From a virus: DNA of 40,844 bases. The translations under genes were made by a program, and so were the position numbers. The notes under the pieces are model-generated. The model saw nothing but the letters and a program-made list of their open reading frames with translations. It ran no database searches and was not told the origin of the DNA. Shown here one piece after another: positions 18,201-25,523 of the stretch. Position 1 is the stretch's first letter; each line of letters starts with the position of its first letter. The stretch covers positions 1 to 40,844 of IMG/VR virus record IMGVR_UViG_3300042864_000780. One strand, written 5' to 3'.

Positions 18201-20210
18201 TCCTTGTTGAGCAAACATAGTATTTCCCCCATAAAACATAATACCATTATCATAATGTGTACCATATCCACAGTTTGCAACAAAGTCTTGAATAGGACTA
18301 GAAGTTTCTATAGTTTTATCTCTAAGATTGGAAAAATAATCCCATTTAGCTGCGGCATTAACATTATGTTTAGGGTATATAAAATCTTGTCCATTAAGAT
18401 TGTTTTTGAACATTTCAACAAACCAACCTTTATCTTGTACTGATTTATTAAAAGTATCTCTTCTTACATATACTACTCTATATCCTGTAACTTTAACTCC
18501 TCCCGTTTCTTCTAAAGTAGGCATTACTACCCCTTCTAATTTTATACCTAAAGGATAAATCTCTAAACTATCATATTTACTATCATATCTATTTTTATTG
18601 TCCTCAATAGCAAAATCATCTGTAATATTATTATGAAAAGGCTCAATAGTTGAGTCTGGCATTTTAAATAAAGTAATATTTTTTCCTGTAACTTTTTTAG
18701 TAATAGGATCAATATCTACAGGATACATATATCCACTTTGTTGTTCTGGGTTGCCTGCACATCTAGGTATAACAGGGTATTTTTCTTCTGACTCAAAGTA
18801 GCCTAAATATCCTTCAGATCTAATATTGTTAGAATCATTATCAATCGTTCCTGAACAAAAATCTGTCACACTAAGATCTCCTGCAAATTCATTATATGCA
18901 GTTCTTTTTGCTGTATTAACCTCTTTCCAATATTTTCTATCATCTGTACAACAAAGAACAGTATCATTAGTTTGAGGGTTTTCTATATTCCAGTCGGGAA
19001 AAGGAGTATATTTTTTATTAATCAAAGGAAATACAGGAGATTCTGACATATCTTCAAATTCCAATACAATTCCTATCATATAATTTTCATCCCTCATCCA
19101 AGATTTGTGATGAATAACATGCTCAGGGTTTTTATATCCTTTTGTTCTACTTAAATTTATTCTTCCTGTAACATATTTTACAGATATATCATTAGCATAA
19201 GGCTGGTAATCAACATTTTTAATTCCTCTTACTCCTGCAATTAAAAGTTTGTTATTATAAATCAAACCATGTTTTGCTGATACATAAAAAGCTCTTTTAT
19301 TTAAAACTTCTGCCAAATCTACAGTTTCAGTAAAAGTAATATCTCCCCCGTAAGTAACTGTAATATTTTGTGAGACAGGTTGCAGTCTTTTAAATATAAA
19401 AGAAGTAGATACACCATTAACTGTTTTTATGAACCCTACGTTCATATAAGGGTATTTAGTATCTACATTTTCAAATAATAATACAATACTTTTATTTAAA
19501 ATTTTAGAAGGATTACCATCAATATATTGAAATGTACCTGAAACACTGTCTTCTATTAAAGGAATATTCTCATTAATAATATAATAGTTAGTAGTATTGC
19601 CATCAGTATCTTCATACTGAATAAAAGGTCTGTATACTCCTGCATCTACATTATATGCAGAGTTTTCAATAAAGCTTACATCTGCTAAATTAATGCAAGT
19701 TTCAGCAGTTTTAAATAACTCTAATTCTTCTATATTTCCAGAACCAGGCCCCTCTTTAAGATACTTAGTTACATTAATATTTCGCACTCTGTTTTTACCA
19801 TCCCAAAAAATTAATACAATATCTTCACACTCTGTTTTTGTAAAAGAAACTGATTCTAAATATATATTAAAATCTAACCCTGGGTCCGAATACAAGAGGG
19901 TGTAAGTATTTAAATTAGGATCATATAATCCTATTTCATTTGTATGTAAAAATACTACAACTTGATTGAGTTGTTTAATTAGATTAGAATGTAAAACTTT
20001 CCCAGGCAACTTGATTCTAAATGCGTTAGAATATTCTGTGGTGAGAAAATTTTCATCCCCTTCAGAAGATTCTTTCACCATATTCAAAGCTGCTCTATAG
20101 GTATCTGCAGGTTGTGCTTCTGGAGAGGCATCTACATTTATACCCTTAGTAAAGGTATAATTTTTTATATCTTGAAAACTTCTTGTTTTATTACTATTTT
20201 GCTCTGCCAT
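15207..20210 (-). CDS. Muzzle-type tail protein of crAss-like phages, 1667 aa
   Basis: The protein begins with an extended segment (FTKGINVDASPEAQPADTYR within residues 18-40) followed by ALNMVKE and then a beta-rich body of about 1,600 residues full of Tyr, Asn and aromatic/Gly turns, with no membrane segment. Length, beta-rich composition and position right after the hub and IHF-like genes match the muzzle (also called tail stabilisation) protein that forms the distal end of the crAss-like tail barrel. The start is 12 bases after the hub gene's stop, and the stop overlaps the next ATG by one base. A Ser/Thr/Val-rich stretch near residues 930-1010 looks like inserted beta repeats. Assignment rests on family resemblance and synteny; the fold itself is not visible. 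Confidence 0.8.
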   Translation of the reverse strand: MAEQNSNKTRSFQDIKNYTFTKGINVDASPEAQPADTYRAALNMVKESSEGDENFLTTEYSNAFRIKLPGKVLHSNLIKQLNQVVVFLHTNEIGLYDPNLNTYTLLYSDPGLDFNIYLESVSFTKTECEDIVLIFWDGKNRVRNINVTKYLKEGPGSGNIEELELFKTAETCINLADVSFIENSAYNVDAGVYRPFIQYEDTDGNTTNYYIINENIPLIEDSVSGTFQYIDGNPSKILNKSIVLLFENVDTKYPYMNVGFIKTVNGVSTSFIFKRLQPVSQNITVTYGGDITFTETVDLAEVLNKRAFYVSAKHGLIYNNKLLIAGVRGIKNVDYQPYANDISVKYVTGRINLSRTKGYKNPEHVIHHKSWMRDENYMIGIVLEFEDMSESPVFPLINKKYTPFPDWNIENPQTNDTVLCCTDDRKYWKEVNTAKRTAYNEFAGDLSVTDFCSGTIDNDSNNIRSEGYLGYFESEEKYPVIPRCAGNPEQQSGYMYPVDIDPITKKVTGKNITLFKMPDSTIEPFHNNITDDFAIEDNKNRYDSKYDSLEIYPLGIKLEGVVMPTLEETGGVKVTGYRVVYVRRDTFNKSVQDKGWFVEMFKNNLNGQDFIYPKHNVNAAAKWDYFSNLRDKTIETSSPIQDFVANCGYGTHYDNGIMFYGGNTMFAQQGLNVNYVKIEQQYNTVGYYIDSINGVNTTNSNSGEPVIDPSTFKDKDGRLRSAAVQIYNFYDYGYVQNTDGSIDRTNGYKNRSLKYNFKNICIDNYSYVNDNVILNKILNSEYSLVNFYRESGVYLDYQLKSDLSFNKNLEFFNSDTSSKKCYTGAGGSSLPFDWFSVISYNIISGNKIRLNAQSPGNYILNEKYFVYSPGVFSPLLPGDEFEVTNLGPISGFPPQQFVELTKINSGTFPVSSIGSIFNFLWLQKIPNYAAEQTFTATSTTLVSYTNNYPVGTTIIVSNSTVPSVISNSNTFIVTNSTTLTRTGGPPLTVGSSDVFVTATAPFVPSGVSYFDDYLDNTTAPGILDECNIGYIYYGSIKNNLSRQYGSIEEMFFIDTGLKGCAGQSTLTGFYGDSYINTFSFVRTGVTGMLEDSYIDDNSAAWMDRGDPTYTIQSIIGRNKDSYLLNLYLAQKANVTLINTVTESDVNLDLRYEGPNFNEVYYPKLSNGKYYLFSNRKNEYAEDCFLNTYFYELICRDQNDNCTSTNYDEVEYNDAYKNFHDNKINLNNDYNELNGMRFNFFKPINKDYKTCDCDAEYDNRIAISVADNEAVGRLNYSKFLKNSFVTLPHKEGKITNLFKESQILYAHTTDNIWRLLTLESKLQADNSLVYLGTNDFLSAQQLELFASNEGYMGLQDKRFRFQNNTGYFFADLKNQTLNLMSGGKLDAISTYGMNSFFKDQWNNYFNSYGASTNTNLPIIPQSNPDLSTVEIYFGYDYRHRRVLLTDKTNGFTLSYYPEDKAFYSFHSYLPMAYIQNRDTFFTQDDNYNLYIHEDNFNSYRKFYGVNYPSLVDGVFTYHPLLYTTLNNVGMKIDAYKNVNGQLLITNEVPTSLQVWTSRQHSGEIFLKTPIDKDYMKNVVLSNEPHSIINGIVYCNNLANYVLDDTINFVDGDIFPVPNANVSFAKDWTQVDRLENNFFNYRVNIDNKDLENLKFILKFTVLNYNISMR

Positions 20211-20221
20211 AGCTTAACTTA

Positions 20222-21172
20222 TTAATATCTTGTAAAACCGTTATTTATTTTTTGTGATTTTCTCTGGTCTAAGCCATGATATTGATTAGGCACCAAAAAT
20301 TGATTTGTAGCTTCACCCATAGCCCACATTTCTTCAAATGTTTGAGCATTCATGTCTTCTCTCGCTTTAATTTTCCATTTTGAATATTCTCTATCAGCTA
20401 GTTGGAAAAAGTTTAAATCAGCACCACTTCTGCTCTTTCTATATTGTATATAAGCAAACTTTCTTTCTAGTGCTGCAATTAAAGCATTTGTATAACTTCC
20501 CATATTTGGAACTAACGGAAGTCCATCTTCTCCAATTGGCATTCCCAAATACCCAATTAATAAATCCGCTTCTTTAAAGTCTGTTATAATATATCCATTA
20601 TCTATGGTAAAAAAATGTGAAGGGTGTAAATGAATCCCCAATTCTCTATAATTTAAAAGCGATACTTCATTTTTTTGAGGTTGTAATACTATCCATCTTC
20701 TTGGGTCCGTAGTGTACCATTGTGTAAAATCTTGTACTGTTGCAAACTTGAAACCCTTTGCTTGCTCTAGATTATTGATAAATAAATATCCTGCAGTTTC
20801 TATGTAGTTTTGTTCACAATTACAATGTTTATCTTCAGGGCATTTACAAACTCTTTTATACTCCCATGTACAGTTTTCATTACCAGGCTCTTGTCTAATG
20901 TACTCTGTCAAGAAAAAAGTTTCTTCTTGAGGTCGTATAGGTTGTGCTAATACATATAAAGACTGTCTAAATCCGCAAGGAAGCTGTGCTTTATAATTTC
21001 TTATTTTAAGCTTCTGTACTCGTTCTTTATATTGCTTATAAGTCCCAATATCGTTATAAGCATCTAAGATCCACTCAGTGAGTAGATCTTCGTTAAAGTT
21101 TAATTCTGATACTGCAATTTGTTTCCAGTTTTCAATTACAGTGCTTATAGGTACTAATTCTATATTAATCAT
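20222..21172 (-). CDS. Tail hub/head-tail connector protein of the crAss-like block, 316 aa
   Basis: The ATG at 21172 lies inside the end of the IHF-like gene, an 8-base overlap suggesting coupled translation. The N-terminal helix pair (about residues 24-60, ILDAYNDIGTYKQYKERV) leads into a beta-rich core. A cluster of five Cys (101, 109, 111, 117, 119) could bind metal or form disulfides. The segment IITDFKEADLLIGYLGMPIG and the C-terminal amphipathic helices resemble connector proteins related to P22 gp4-type tail accessory factors. Together with the muzzle gene immediately downstream this points to the tail hub or a ring of the crAss-like portal-tail complex. Whether it is hub or ring cannot be decided by eye. 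Confidence 0.7.
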   Translation of the reverse strand: MINIELVPISTVIENWKQIAVSELNFNEDLLTEWILDAYNDIGTYKQYKERVQKLKIRNYKAQLPCGFRQSLYVLAQPIRPQEETFFLTEYIRQEPGNENCTWEYKRVCKCPEDKHCNCEQNYIETAGYLFINNLEQAKGFKFATVQDFTQWYTTDPRRWIVLQPQKNEVSLLNYRELGIHLHPSHFFTIDNGYIITDFKEADLLIGYLGMPIGEDGLPLVPNMGSYTNALIAALERKFAYIQYRKSRSGADLNFFQLADREYSKWKIKAREDMNAQTFEEMWAMGEATNQFLVPNQYHGLDQRKSQKINNGFTRY

Positions 21173-21548
21173 CGTTTATTATTTTTTTAGCTAATTCTCT
21201 ATTTAAAAATCTATATGGTTTAAAGCTATAATACTTTGTTCTTATGCTTTTTCCCCAAGATATTCTATATCTAACTCTATTTGAATGAAAATTTGTATAG
21301 TAGATAGTTTTACCTAATTTTTTTGTCATTCCAAAATCTACTAATTTCTTATCAGATTTATAAGCAGTTAAATAAAATATCCCCAATCCAGAAAGACTCA
21401 CTCTGTTTCTATAGATGAGTCTTTGTCCAGCAACTTTAAATATTTCTTCTACAACTCTTTTATATGTTTGCTTATCCTCAAATTTGCTATCCTTTGCCGC
21501 TTGAGTTAGAGAATAAAAAGGTTTTGGTTTATTACTTACCCTTCGCAT
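21165..21548 (-). CDS. IHF/HU-like small virion protein, 127 aa
   Basis: A short basic protein. The central part (TYKRVVEEIFKVAGQRLIYR then VSLSGLGIFYLTAYKS, about residues 28-66) has the helix pair plus beta hairpin of the HU/IHF fold. The C-terminal half is rich in Arg, Lys and Tyr (YYTNFHSNRVRYRISWGKS), suiting nucleic-acid contact or packing in a ring. crAss-like phages are known to carry IHF-like genes in their structural block, and this gene sits where one is expected, between a ring-like gene and the hub gene, overlapping both (17 and 8 bases). It may be a virion component rather than a chromosome-type DNA binder. The similarity is weak by eye. Confidence 0.6.
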   Translation of the reverse strand: MRRVSNKPKPFYSLTQAAKDSKFEDKQTYKRVVEEIFKVAGQRLIYRNRVSLSGLGIFYLTAYKSDKKLVDFGMTKKLGKTIYYTNFHSNRVRYRISWGKSIRTKYYSFKPYRFLNRELAKKIINDD

Positions 21549-22203
21549 TATTTAAAGTATCGTCAGTTGTACTATCATTTGTAACATCCTTCTTAAAGTA
21601 AGGATATACTTTCATTATCATTTCATTCATAATAGAATACATAGTTGTAACTAGTCTGCTATCTAAAGGAAACTCTGTGTCTAATAAATCACAAACTGGG
21701 CCACATGTAGCTTTAATTACTTCGTCATCATAAAATAATCCTTCAATTTTTATCCATTTAGGACTATTTAAATCTGGTACAAATAAATAGTTGTTTTTAA
21801 TCAAATATTTAAAATCACTTTCTTCAATAAAAGAATATCTTTTAAATGAGTTAGAAGACTCCGATAGTATTCTATTGTAAGTATCTCCCCTATCATTATA
21901 CACTTTGTTAATCATGTTATTGATAGTTTCAGGGATAGGGTTTTTTGATTTCAACCACTTGCATCCTGAAGGAAGCTTTTCACAACATTCGTTAGTATCT
22001 GCTAATTGAAGCTCAACACATTCTAAAGTTTGTAAAGCTAAATTATAATTAAACCTAGGGTCATTTAATCTATCATATATTAATCTAGCTCTAGCTAATT
22101 TCATTAAATGATAGATATATTTTGTAGGAAAATCTGTGTCATCTGTAGGAAGACCATGATCTATAGGCACCCTATACCCACTTATAATTTCTCTTATTGT
22201 CAT
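21532..22203 (-). CDS. Ring/tail structural protein of the crAss-like block, 223 aa
   Basis: A soluble, mainly helical protein. The N-terminus (IREIISGYRVPIDHGLPTDD) is followed by a helical segment ending in a Cys-rich turn (CVELQLADTNECCEKLPSGC around residues 62-81), and the C-terminal helix contains MNEMIMKVYPYFKKDV. No catalytic motif is visible. The stop overlaps the IHF-like gene start by 17 bases, and the gene is upstream of the hub and muzzle genes, where crAss-like phages keep a conserved connector or ring protein. I assign it by order and general character, not by a recognisable signature. Confidence 0.6.
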   Translation of the reverse strand: MTIREIISGYRVPIDHGLPTDDTDFPTKYIYHLMKLARARLIYDRLNDPRFNYNLALQTLECVELQLADTNECCEKLPSGCKWLKSKNPIPETINNMINKVYNDRGDTYNRILSESSNSFKRYSFIEESDFKYLIKNNYLFVPDLNSPKWIKIEGLFYDDEVIKATCGPVCDLLDTEFPLDSRLVTTMYSIMNEMIMKVYPYFKKDVTNDSTTDDTLNNAKGK

Positions 22204-22215
22204 AATGTTTTATTT

Positions 22216-22410
22216 TTAATTATACTGTGCTTCTAGCCAATTTGTATAACTTGTTAAAAAAATTTGATAAGGCATATTTCTAAATTTGCATAAAGGGTGA
22301 GAAATAAAATACCTATAAATTTCTACTAAACTTATAGTGTTTTCTCCCATATCAACATTGACTTGGTTATTATTTATATTTCCTCCTGTAGAATAAAAAA
22401 AAGTTCTCAT
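22216..22410 (-). CDS. Small protein of unknown function, 64 aa
   Basis: The ORF exactly fills the gap between the metallophosphoesterase stop (22415) and the next structural gene (22203). It has no signal peptide or membrane segment. The C-terminal half (EIYRYFISHPLCKFRNMPYQ and on) looks like a folded helical unit rather than random sequence. Tight spacing on both sides argues for a real translated gene of the virion operon. No family recognised. Confidence 0.6.
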   Translation of the reverse strand: MRTFFYSTGGNINNNQVNVDMGENTISLVEIYRYFISHPLCKFRNMPYQIFLTSYTNWLEAQYN

Positions 22411-22414
22411 ACTA

Positions 22415-23632
22415 CTATATAAATATGTGAGTTAACCTTGCCACTTGTCCAAACTCTTTATGGTGAATAAATCCTTCTATCGCCTTTGGTACTCCTGTAT
22501 ACCCATTTCTATGATGCCAGCTATCTGAAGCACTAGGACTTCTTAAACTTTCAATTGTTACTCCTATATGGTCCTTAGAGGTCTTGTGGTGTACATGGTG
22601 AGTATAAATATATCTATGCTTGCATTCACTCCATTCTTTTGATTCGTGGGCCATTAACAAAGGCAAATCATTTTGTTTTGCTCCATCTCCGTGAGTTGTT
22701 CCTATTAGATTATTATGATATTTATAATACTTTCTATGTGCAATAGAGCAATCAAAAGTAATATTATCACAGTTTCTAAACCAAGTCTTAATCACATCTG
22801 CTAAGAAAAAGCCGTTAGTATAGTCATGGTTCGATGGGTTGAATGTAAAATGAACATCTGCCACTGGTATTAACATCATTAACACATCTACATACAACTG
22901 CTTGGCTACCAAGAAATTAGAATACCACATACCATCTGTATCTTGTGGAGTACCACTTGTTGTAGTCCTCCTTGGATTATCAGTGTGCAAAATATCATTT
23001 CCTGCTACAAAAATAATTTGGTCAATATTAAACCCTGATGTTTTATCCAAAATACCTTGTACCCCTTTTAAAACTCTTTCTACCGCAATATTTACATTAT
23101 ATTCATCTCCTGTTTCAAAAGCCATAGCTAATTTACCTATATGAATATCCGCAGGATCTATTATCAATAGATGGCCCTCACTACTAGGGGTTCTTTTTAT
23201 TACAGGAAAAGAAGGAGAAAAACTTTGTAAATCTTCTATTAGTTCATTATAGAATCCATCTTCTTCTTTTTTCTTGTATAAAGGATTAGTAAAGAACATT
23301 GAAGCATCTTGTGTTTTTAACCACCCATGCTTTACATCTTCTACAGGCAATCCTAGTTTTTTACTTTCTTGGTAGATAGCATTTAATTCTTTAACAGTAT
23401 CTACCATCTCTGTAGGAACCCATACATTAGTCCCTTCATTTATTTTTTCTTTTACAAAGGAATTTTTTCCTGATTGTTTCAGTAAGAAATTTAATTCTTC
23501 TGGACATAGGTTAAACCCTTCTCTGTTTAGTCTTTTAAGTAAAGTTTTTTTACTCGGTCTTCCAAATTGTAGATAATTTTGATTGTTTTCTCTCCAATTT
23601 AAAAATTTATTTATTGTTTTTTGTGCTATCAT
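22415..23632 (-). CDS. Calcineurin-like metallophosphoesterase, 405 aa
   Basis: The C-terminal 250 residues carry the ordered metal-binding motifs of the family: D162-x-H164 (ADIHIGK), G211-N-D, N268-H-D, GTTHGD at 311-316 and the final His cluster HHVHH at 345-349. Such enzymes hydrolyse phosphomono- or diesters with two metal ions; related genes are frequent in crAss-like phages, but the substrate here is unknown. The N-terminal 150 residues are basic and helical and may contact DNA (FGRPSKKTLLKRLNREG near 23-39). It is the first gene after a 650-base gap and has its own promoter (-7 box 23649-23656), so it opens the connector-muzzle-cargo operon. It ends with tandem TAG codons, unlike the TAA stops of the other genes checked. 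Confidence 0.92.
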   Translation of the reverse strand: MIAQKTINKFLNWRENNQNYLQFGRPSKKTLLKRLNREGFNLCPEELNFLLKQSGKNSFVKEKINEGTNVWVPTEMVDTVKELNAIYQESKKLGLPVEDVKHGWLKTQDASMFFTNPLYKKKEEDGFYNELIEDLQSFSPSFPVIKRTPSSEGHLLIIDPADIHIGKLAMAFETGDEYNVNIAVERVLKGVQGILDKTSGFNIDQIIFVAGNDILHTDNPRRTTTSGTPQDTDGMWYSNFLVAKQLYVDVLMMLIPVADVHFTFNPSNHDYTNGFFLADVIKTWFRNCDNITFDCSIAHRKYYKYHNNLIGTTHGDGAKQNDLPLLMAHESKEWSECKHRYIYTHHVHHKTSKDHIGVTIESLRSPSASDSWHHRNGYTGVPKAIEGFIHHKEFGQVARLTHIFI

Positions 23633-23648
23633 TATTATAATTTTTATG

Positions 23649-23679
23649 CAAAAGTAATACTTTTTTTATTTATCGCACA
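23649..23679 (-). promoter_or_regulatory. Bacteroidota-type promoter for the metallophosphoesterase-muzzle-cargo operon
   Basis: On the minus strand TGTG (23679-23676), a 19-base spacer and TACTTTTG (23656-23649) match the Bacteroidota sigma consensus TTTG-N19-TAnnTTTG. The start codon at 23632 follows after an A/T-rich leader. A second TACTTTTG box lies at 23697-23690 and could be an alternative start. Confidence 0.65.
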
Positions 23680-23727
23680 TATTTTTTTACAAAAGTAAAA
23701 AAAAATTATGATTTTATTAGTTTTTAT

Positions 23728-23768
23728 AAAAAAAATACCCCTTGCTTAAAGGGAATCAGCAAGGGGTA
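23728..23768 (-). terminator. Strong intrinsic terminator
   Basis: On the minus strand an 11-bp perfect stem (TACCCCTTGCT paired with AGCAAGGGGTA, loop 23747-23757) is followed by eight T residues (23735-23728). It should end transcripts arriving from the lysis region and from the promoter at 23806, and it isolates the downstream operon, which has its own promoter. Confidence 0.92.
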
Positions 23769-23799
23769 TCCGATAGAATTGCTCTATCTTTATATTTAT
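23728..23799 (-). ncRNA. Candidate small RNA of about 70 nt between a promoter and a terminator
   Basis: A TAnnTTTG box (23813-23806) would start transcription near 23799. The transcript would contain a hairpin with stem GATAGA/TCTATC (23788-23772), then the terminator hairpin and U-run ending at about 23728. No start codon with a meaningful ORF fits. A promoter, hairpin, terminator arrangement within 90 bases is typical of an independently made small RNA. The start site and target are unknown; the -33 element is weak. Confidence 0.55.
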
Positions 23800-23805
23800 C
23801 TCACG

Positions 23806-23813
23806 CAAAGATA
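23806..23813 (-). promoter_or_regulatory. Promoter -7 box (TATCTTTG) ahead of the small RNA
   Basis: TATCTTTG on the minus strand matches TAnnTTTG exactly. The region 19 bases upstream is T-rich (TTTTTTTCTT) without a clear TTG, so the -33 element is poor. Its only product before the terminator is the short RNA. Confidence 0.5.
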
Positions 23814-23909
23814 CTACTTTTTTTTTAATTAGAAGAAAAAAATGTATTTTTTGTGATTTTTTAACATAATTATGGCATATTACTAGAACATAAGTTATAG
23901 TATATATAT

Positions 23910-24005
23910 TTAGAAAATAAAAGGTTCTCCCGAGAAAAAATCTAGGCAATTTGAATACTTTGCAATAAACGCATCTATCTTGTTTCTATTGGTAAGTTCG
24001 TTCAT
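23910..24005 (-). CDS. Possible 31-residue small protein
   Basis: An ATG at 24005, preceded by GGAG eight bases upstream (unusual in this A-rich-leader genome), opens a 31-codon ORF ending TAA. The product begins MNELTNRNKIDAFIAKYSNC and ends in a hydrophobic FSGEPFIF. It is the only plausible ORF in the 650-base gap and lies about 235 bases downstream of the promoter at 24247. Composition looks protein-like, but the length allows chance. No family recognised. Confidence 0.35.
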   Translation of the reverse strand: MNELTNRNKIDAFIAKYSNCLDFFSGEPFIF

Positions 24006-24240
24006 AAAACTCCATATACATTTCTGTACTTAGGAATATTTACTATCGTGTATTTTATAGGAAACTGGGAAGCCCAATTCTTACGTCTTTTGATCCTATT
24101 TTTTCCTCTCCTTCCCTAAAGGTATCTAAATTGTTAATCCTCGGAGGTCCTTACTTATTTAAAACTATCTAGTGAAATCTTATGAACCAGGGTTTCCCCT
24201 CAAACGTCAGGCACCAGAAATTTGTCTCAGTGAGATAAAT
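24006..24240 (-). other. Long untranslated, possibly structured leader or RNA
   Basis: About 235 transcribed bases follow the promoter at 24247 without a credible ORF. The G+C content is locally higher than in neighbouring spacers. A nested hairpin is visible at 24057-24099: outer stem ATAGGA/TCCTAT and inner 7-bp stem AATTGGG/CCCAGTT. Other short complementary blocks occur (for example around CCTCCGAGG, near 24139). It could be a regulatory leader for the small ORF or a noncoding RNA. Known riboswitch classes were not recognised. Confidence 0.4.
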
Positions 24241-24246
24241 ATTCTG

Positions 24247-24276
24247 CAAATATACCTCTTTTATTTTATTTGTCAA
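24247..24276 (-). promoter_or_regulatory. Bacteroidota-type promoter after the lysis cassette
   Basis: On the minus strand TTG (24276-24274), exactly 19 bases, then TATATTTG (24254-24247), a perfect match to TTG-N19-TAnnTTTG. It lies just after the spanin-like gene stop and drives the noncoding/small-ORF region toward the terminator at 23728. Confidence 0.7.
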
Positions 24277-24281
24277 TAGTT

Positions 24282-24743
24282 TTATTTTATTTTTATTCCA
24301 AAAGCAATACCAACACCAGGCTGTATACCTTGTGGGGTAAAGGATAGAGTTGGACCAGCTATTAAAGAAAATTTATTTCTTGCCTGCAAATATTGTATAT
24401 GTTTCACTCTAACTGTATCCCTTACAAGCATTGTTTTGATTAAAGTATCTGATTTAACTATTACTTTATCACAGTTTGTAAGGGATGTTTTTAGGGCTAC
24501 CACTAAGCTGTCACAAACAGAATCTTTGCCTGCAACATATCTTTCATCTATCTTATATACAATCTCTTTGGATTTAATGTAATGATCTTTCACCACCTCT
24601 CTTTCCACTATCAATGTGTCAACTTTTCTAGACAAACTGTCTTCTAGTCTTTGTATAATAGCTTCATCTTTGGCAATAGTGTCTTTTGAAATCCACATAT
24701 ATACTCCTAGTAAAACAATAAGAATTATAAATAAATATTTCAT
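24282..24743 (-). CDS. Spanin-like membrane-anchored coiled-coil protein, 153 aa
   Basis: One N-terminal transmembrane segment (YLFIILIVLLGVYMWI, residues 3-18) is followed by a charged helical, coiled-coil-like region (about 25-120) and a Gly-rich hydrophobic beta C-terminus (SLIAGPTLSFTPQG). There is no lipobox. The ATG shares one base with the stop of the upstream small membrane protein (TAATG). Last position in the lysis cassette, after holin and endopeptidase, fits an Rz-type or unimolecular spanin that disrupts the outer membrane. Spanins are too diverse for a firm call; a structural membrane protein is the alternative. Confidence 0.55.
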   Translation of the reverse strand: MKYLFIILIVLLGVYMWISKDTIAKDEAIIQRLEDSLSRKVDTLIVEREVVKDHYIKSKEIVYKIDERYVAGKDSVCDSLVVALKTSLTNCDKVIVKSDTLIKTMLVRDTVRVKHIQYLQARNKFSLIAGPTLSFTPQGIQPGVGIAFGIKIK

Positions 24744-25003
24744 TATTCTGCTTCGTTTTCTTCGTTTTTATTAGATTTTATAATGCTTGTAATTTTTTCT
24801 GTAGCTGCAATACCAAATGAACCTAACACTAGCACTTCAAAAGCATTGAATATAAATTCATTTACAACAAGCTCTTTTCCTAAATATCCTGTAACAATAT
24901 CTACAATTGCGAATAAGGACATCATAATAAATGCCAGGAATCCAATAACAGATTTCTCATTAATTGAATTATCATCGCTAAACATTTCTCTAAAAAATTT
25001 CAT
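24743..25003 (-). CDS. Small two-helix membrane protein, holin-like, 86 aa
   Basis: After a short charged N-terminus, two hydrophobic segments (about residues 19-41, GFLAFIMMSLFAIVDIVTGY; and 49-67, IFNAFEVLVLGSFGIAATE) form a hairpin, ending in an acidic/basic tail. Size and topology fit a class II holin or antiholin. It sits between the M15 endopeptidase and the spanin-like gene. Since a larger holin-family gene is encoded upstream (26442-26873), this one may modulate lysis timing; that is inference. Confidence 0.6.
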   Translation of the reverse strand: MKFFREMFSDDNSINEKSVIGFLAFIMMSLFAIVDIVTGYLGKELVVNEFIFNAFEVLVLGSFGIAATEKITSIIKSNKNEENEAE

Positions 25004-25035
25004 AGTTTTATTTTTTAAGTTTTTGTAGTTTTAAT

Positions 25036-25503
25036 TTATTTATAAGGAACATAACTTGTTTTACCGTTAACTTTTACGGCTTTAAGTATTTGGTTTCTTT
25101 GTTTACCAGTTGATTCATAAGAAACATGAACCCAATCAGGATTTTTATCTGTACCAAATTCCCAAATCATTTGGTCAAAATTCAAGTTATCTTTAATGTA
25201 ATGGAATACTTGAGCATTAGTAACTCCGCTTGAGCTACCATCCATATCAATATCAATTGCTTCACCTTGGCAATGTTGTGAGGTTAAACTCCCGCCAATA
25301 GCTTGGTTTAGAGCTTTGCTTCTATATCCACTAGATATAAAAATAGGAACATTAAAATGCTCTCTAATAGGCTCGAATATTTTTTCAGCCAATAATTTAA
25401 AGTTTTCAATGTGTTCTGGAGTTGGCATATTACTAACTCCTTTTCTTTTTGCAGTCTCTGATCTAGTAACTTCTGCTAGATCTAAATGTTTTGATAATTT
25501 CAT
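25036..25503 (-). CDS. Endolysin: M15-type zinc metallopeptidase, 155 aa
   Basis: The protein has the compact M15 (VanY/Peptidase_M15_3-like) layout: SGYRS at 58-62, SQHCQGEAIDID (75-86) giving zinc ligands H77 and D84, WEFG at 114-117 as the catalytic acidic region, and DWVHVSY (123-129) giving the third ligand H126. Family members cut peptide cross-links of peptidoglycan. There is no signal peptide, so export should depend on the holin. The length is typical for a single-domain phage endopeptidase. It lies between a fibre gene and the small membrane protein in the lysis cassette. Confidence 0.92.
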   Translation of the reverse strand: MKLSKHLDLAEVTRSETAKRKGVSNMPTPEHIENFKLLAEKIFEPIREHFNVPIFISSGYRSKALNQAIGGSLTSQHCQGEAIDIDMDGSSSGVTNAQVFHYIKDNLNFDQMIWEFGTDKNPDWVHVSYESTGKQRNQILKAVKVNGKTSYVPYK

Positions 25504-25523
25504 GGTTTTATATTTTAAAAGTT

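Noticed and set aside
22415-22417. TAG stop reassigned as a sense codon, as in some crAss-like phages
   Set aside because: All long genes are intact in the standard code, the TAG here is a tandem stop, and the next gene starts right after it.
23746-23949. 67-residue minus-strand ORF in the long gap
   Set aside because: It runs through the promoter box and the terminator hairpin, has a biased hydrophobic/Lys composition and no suitable leader; the hairpins explain the sequence better.
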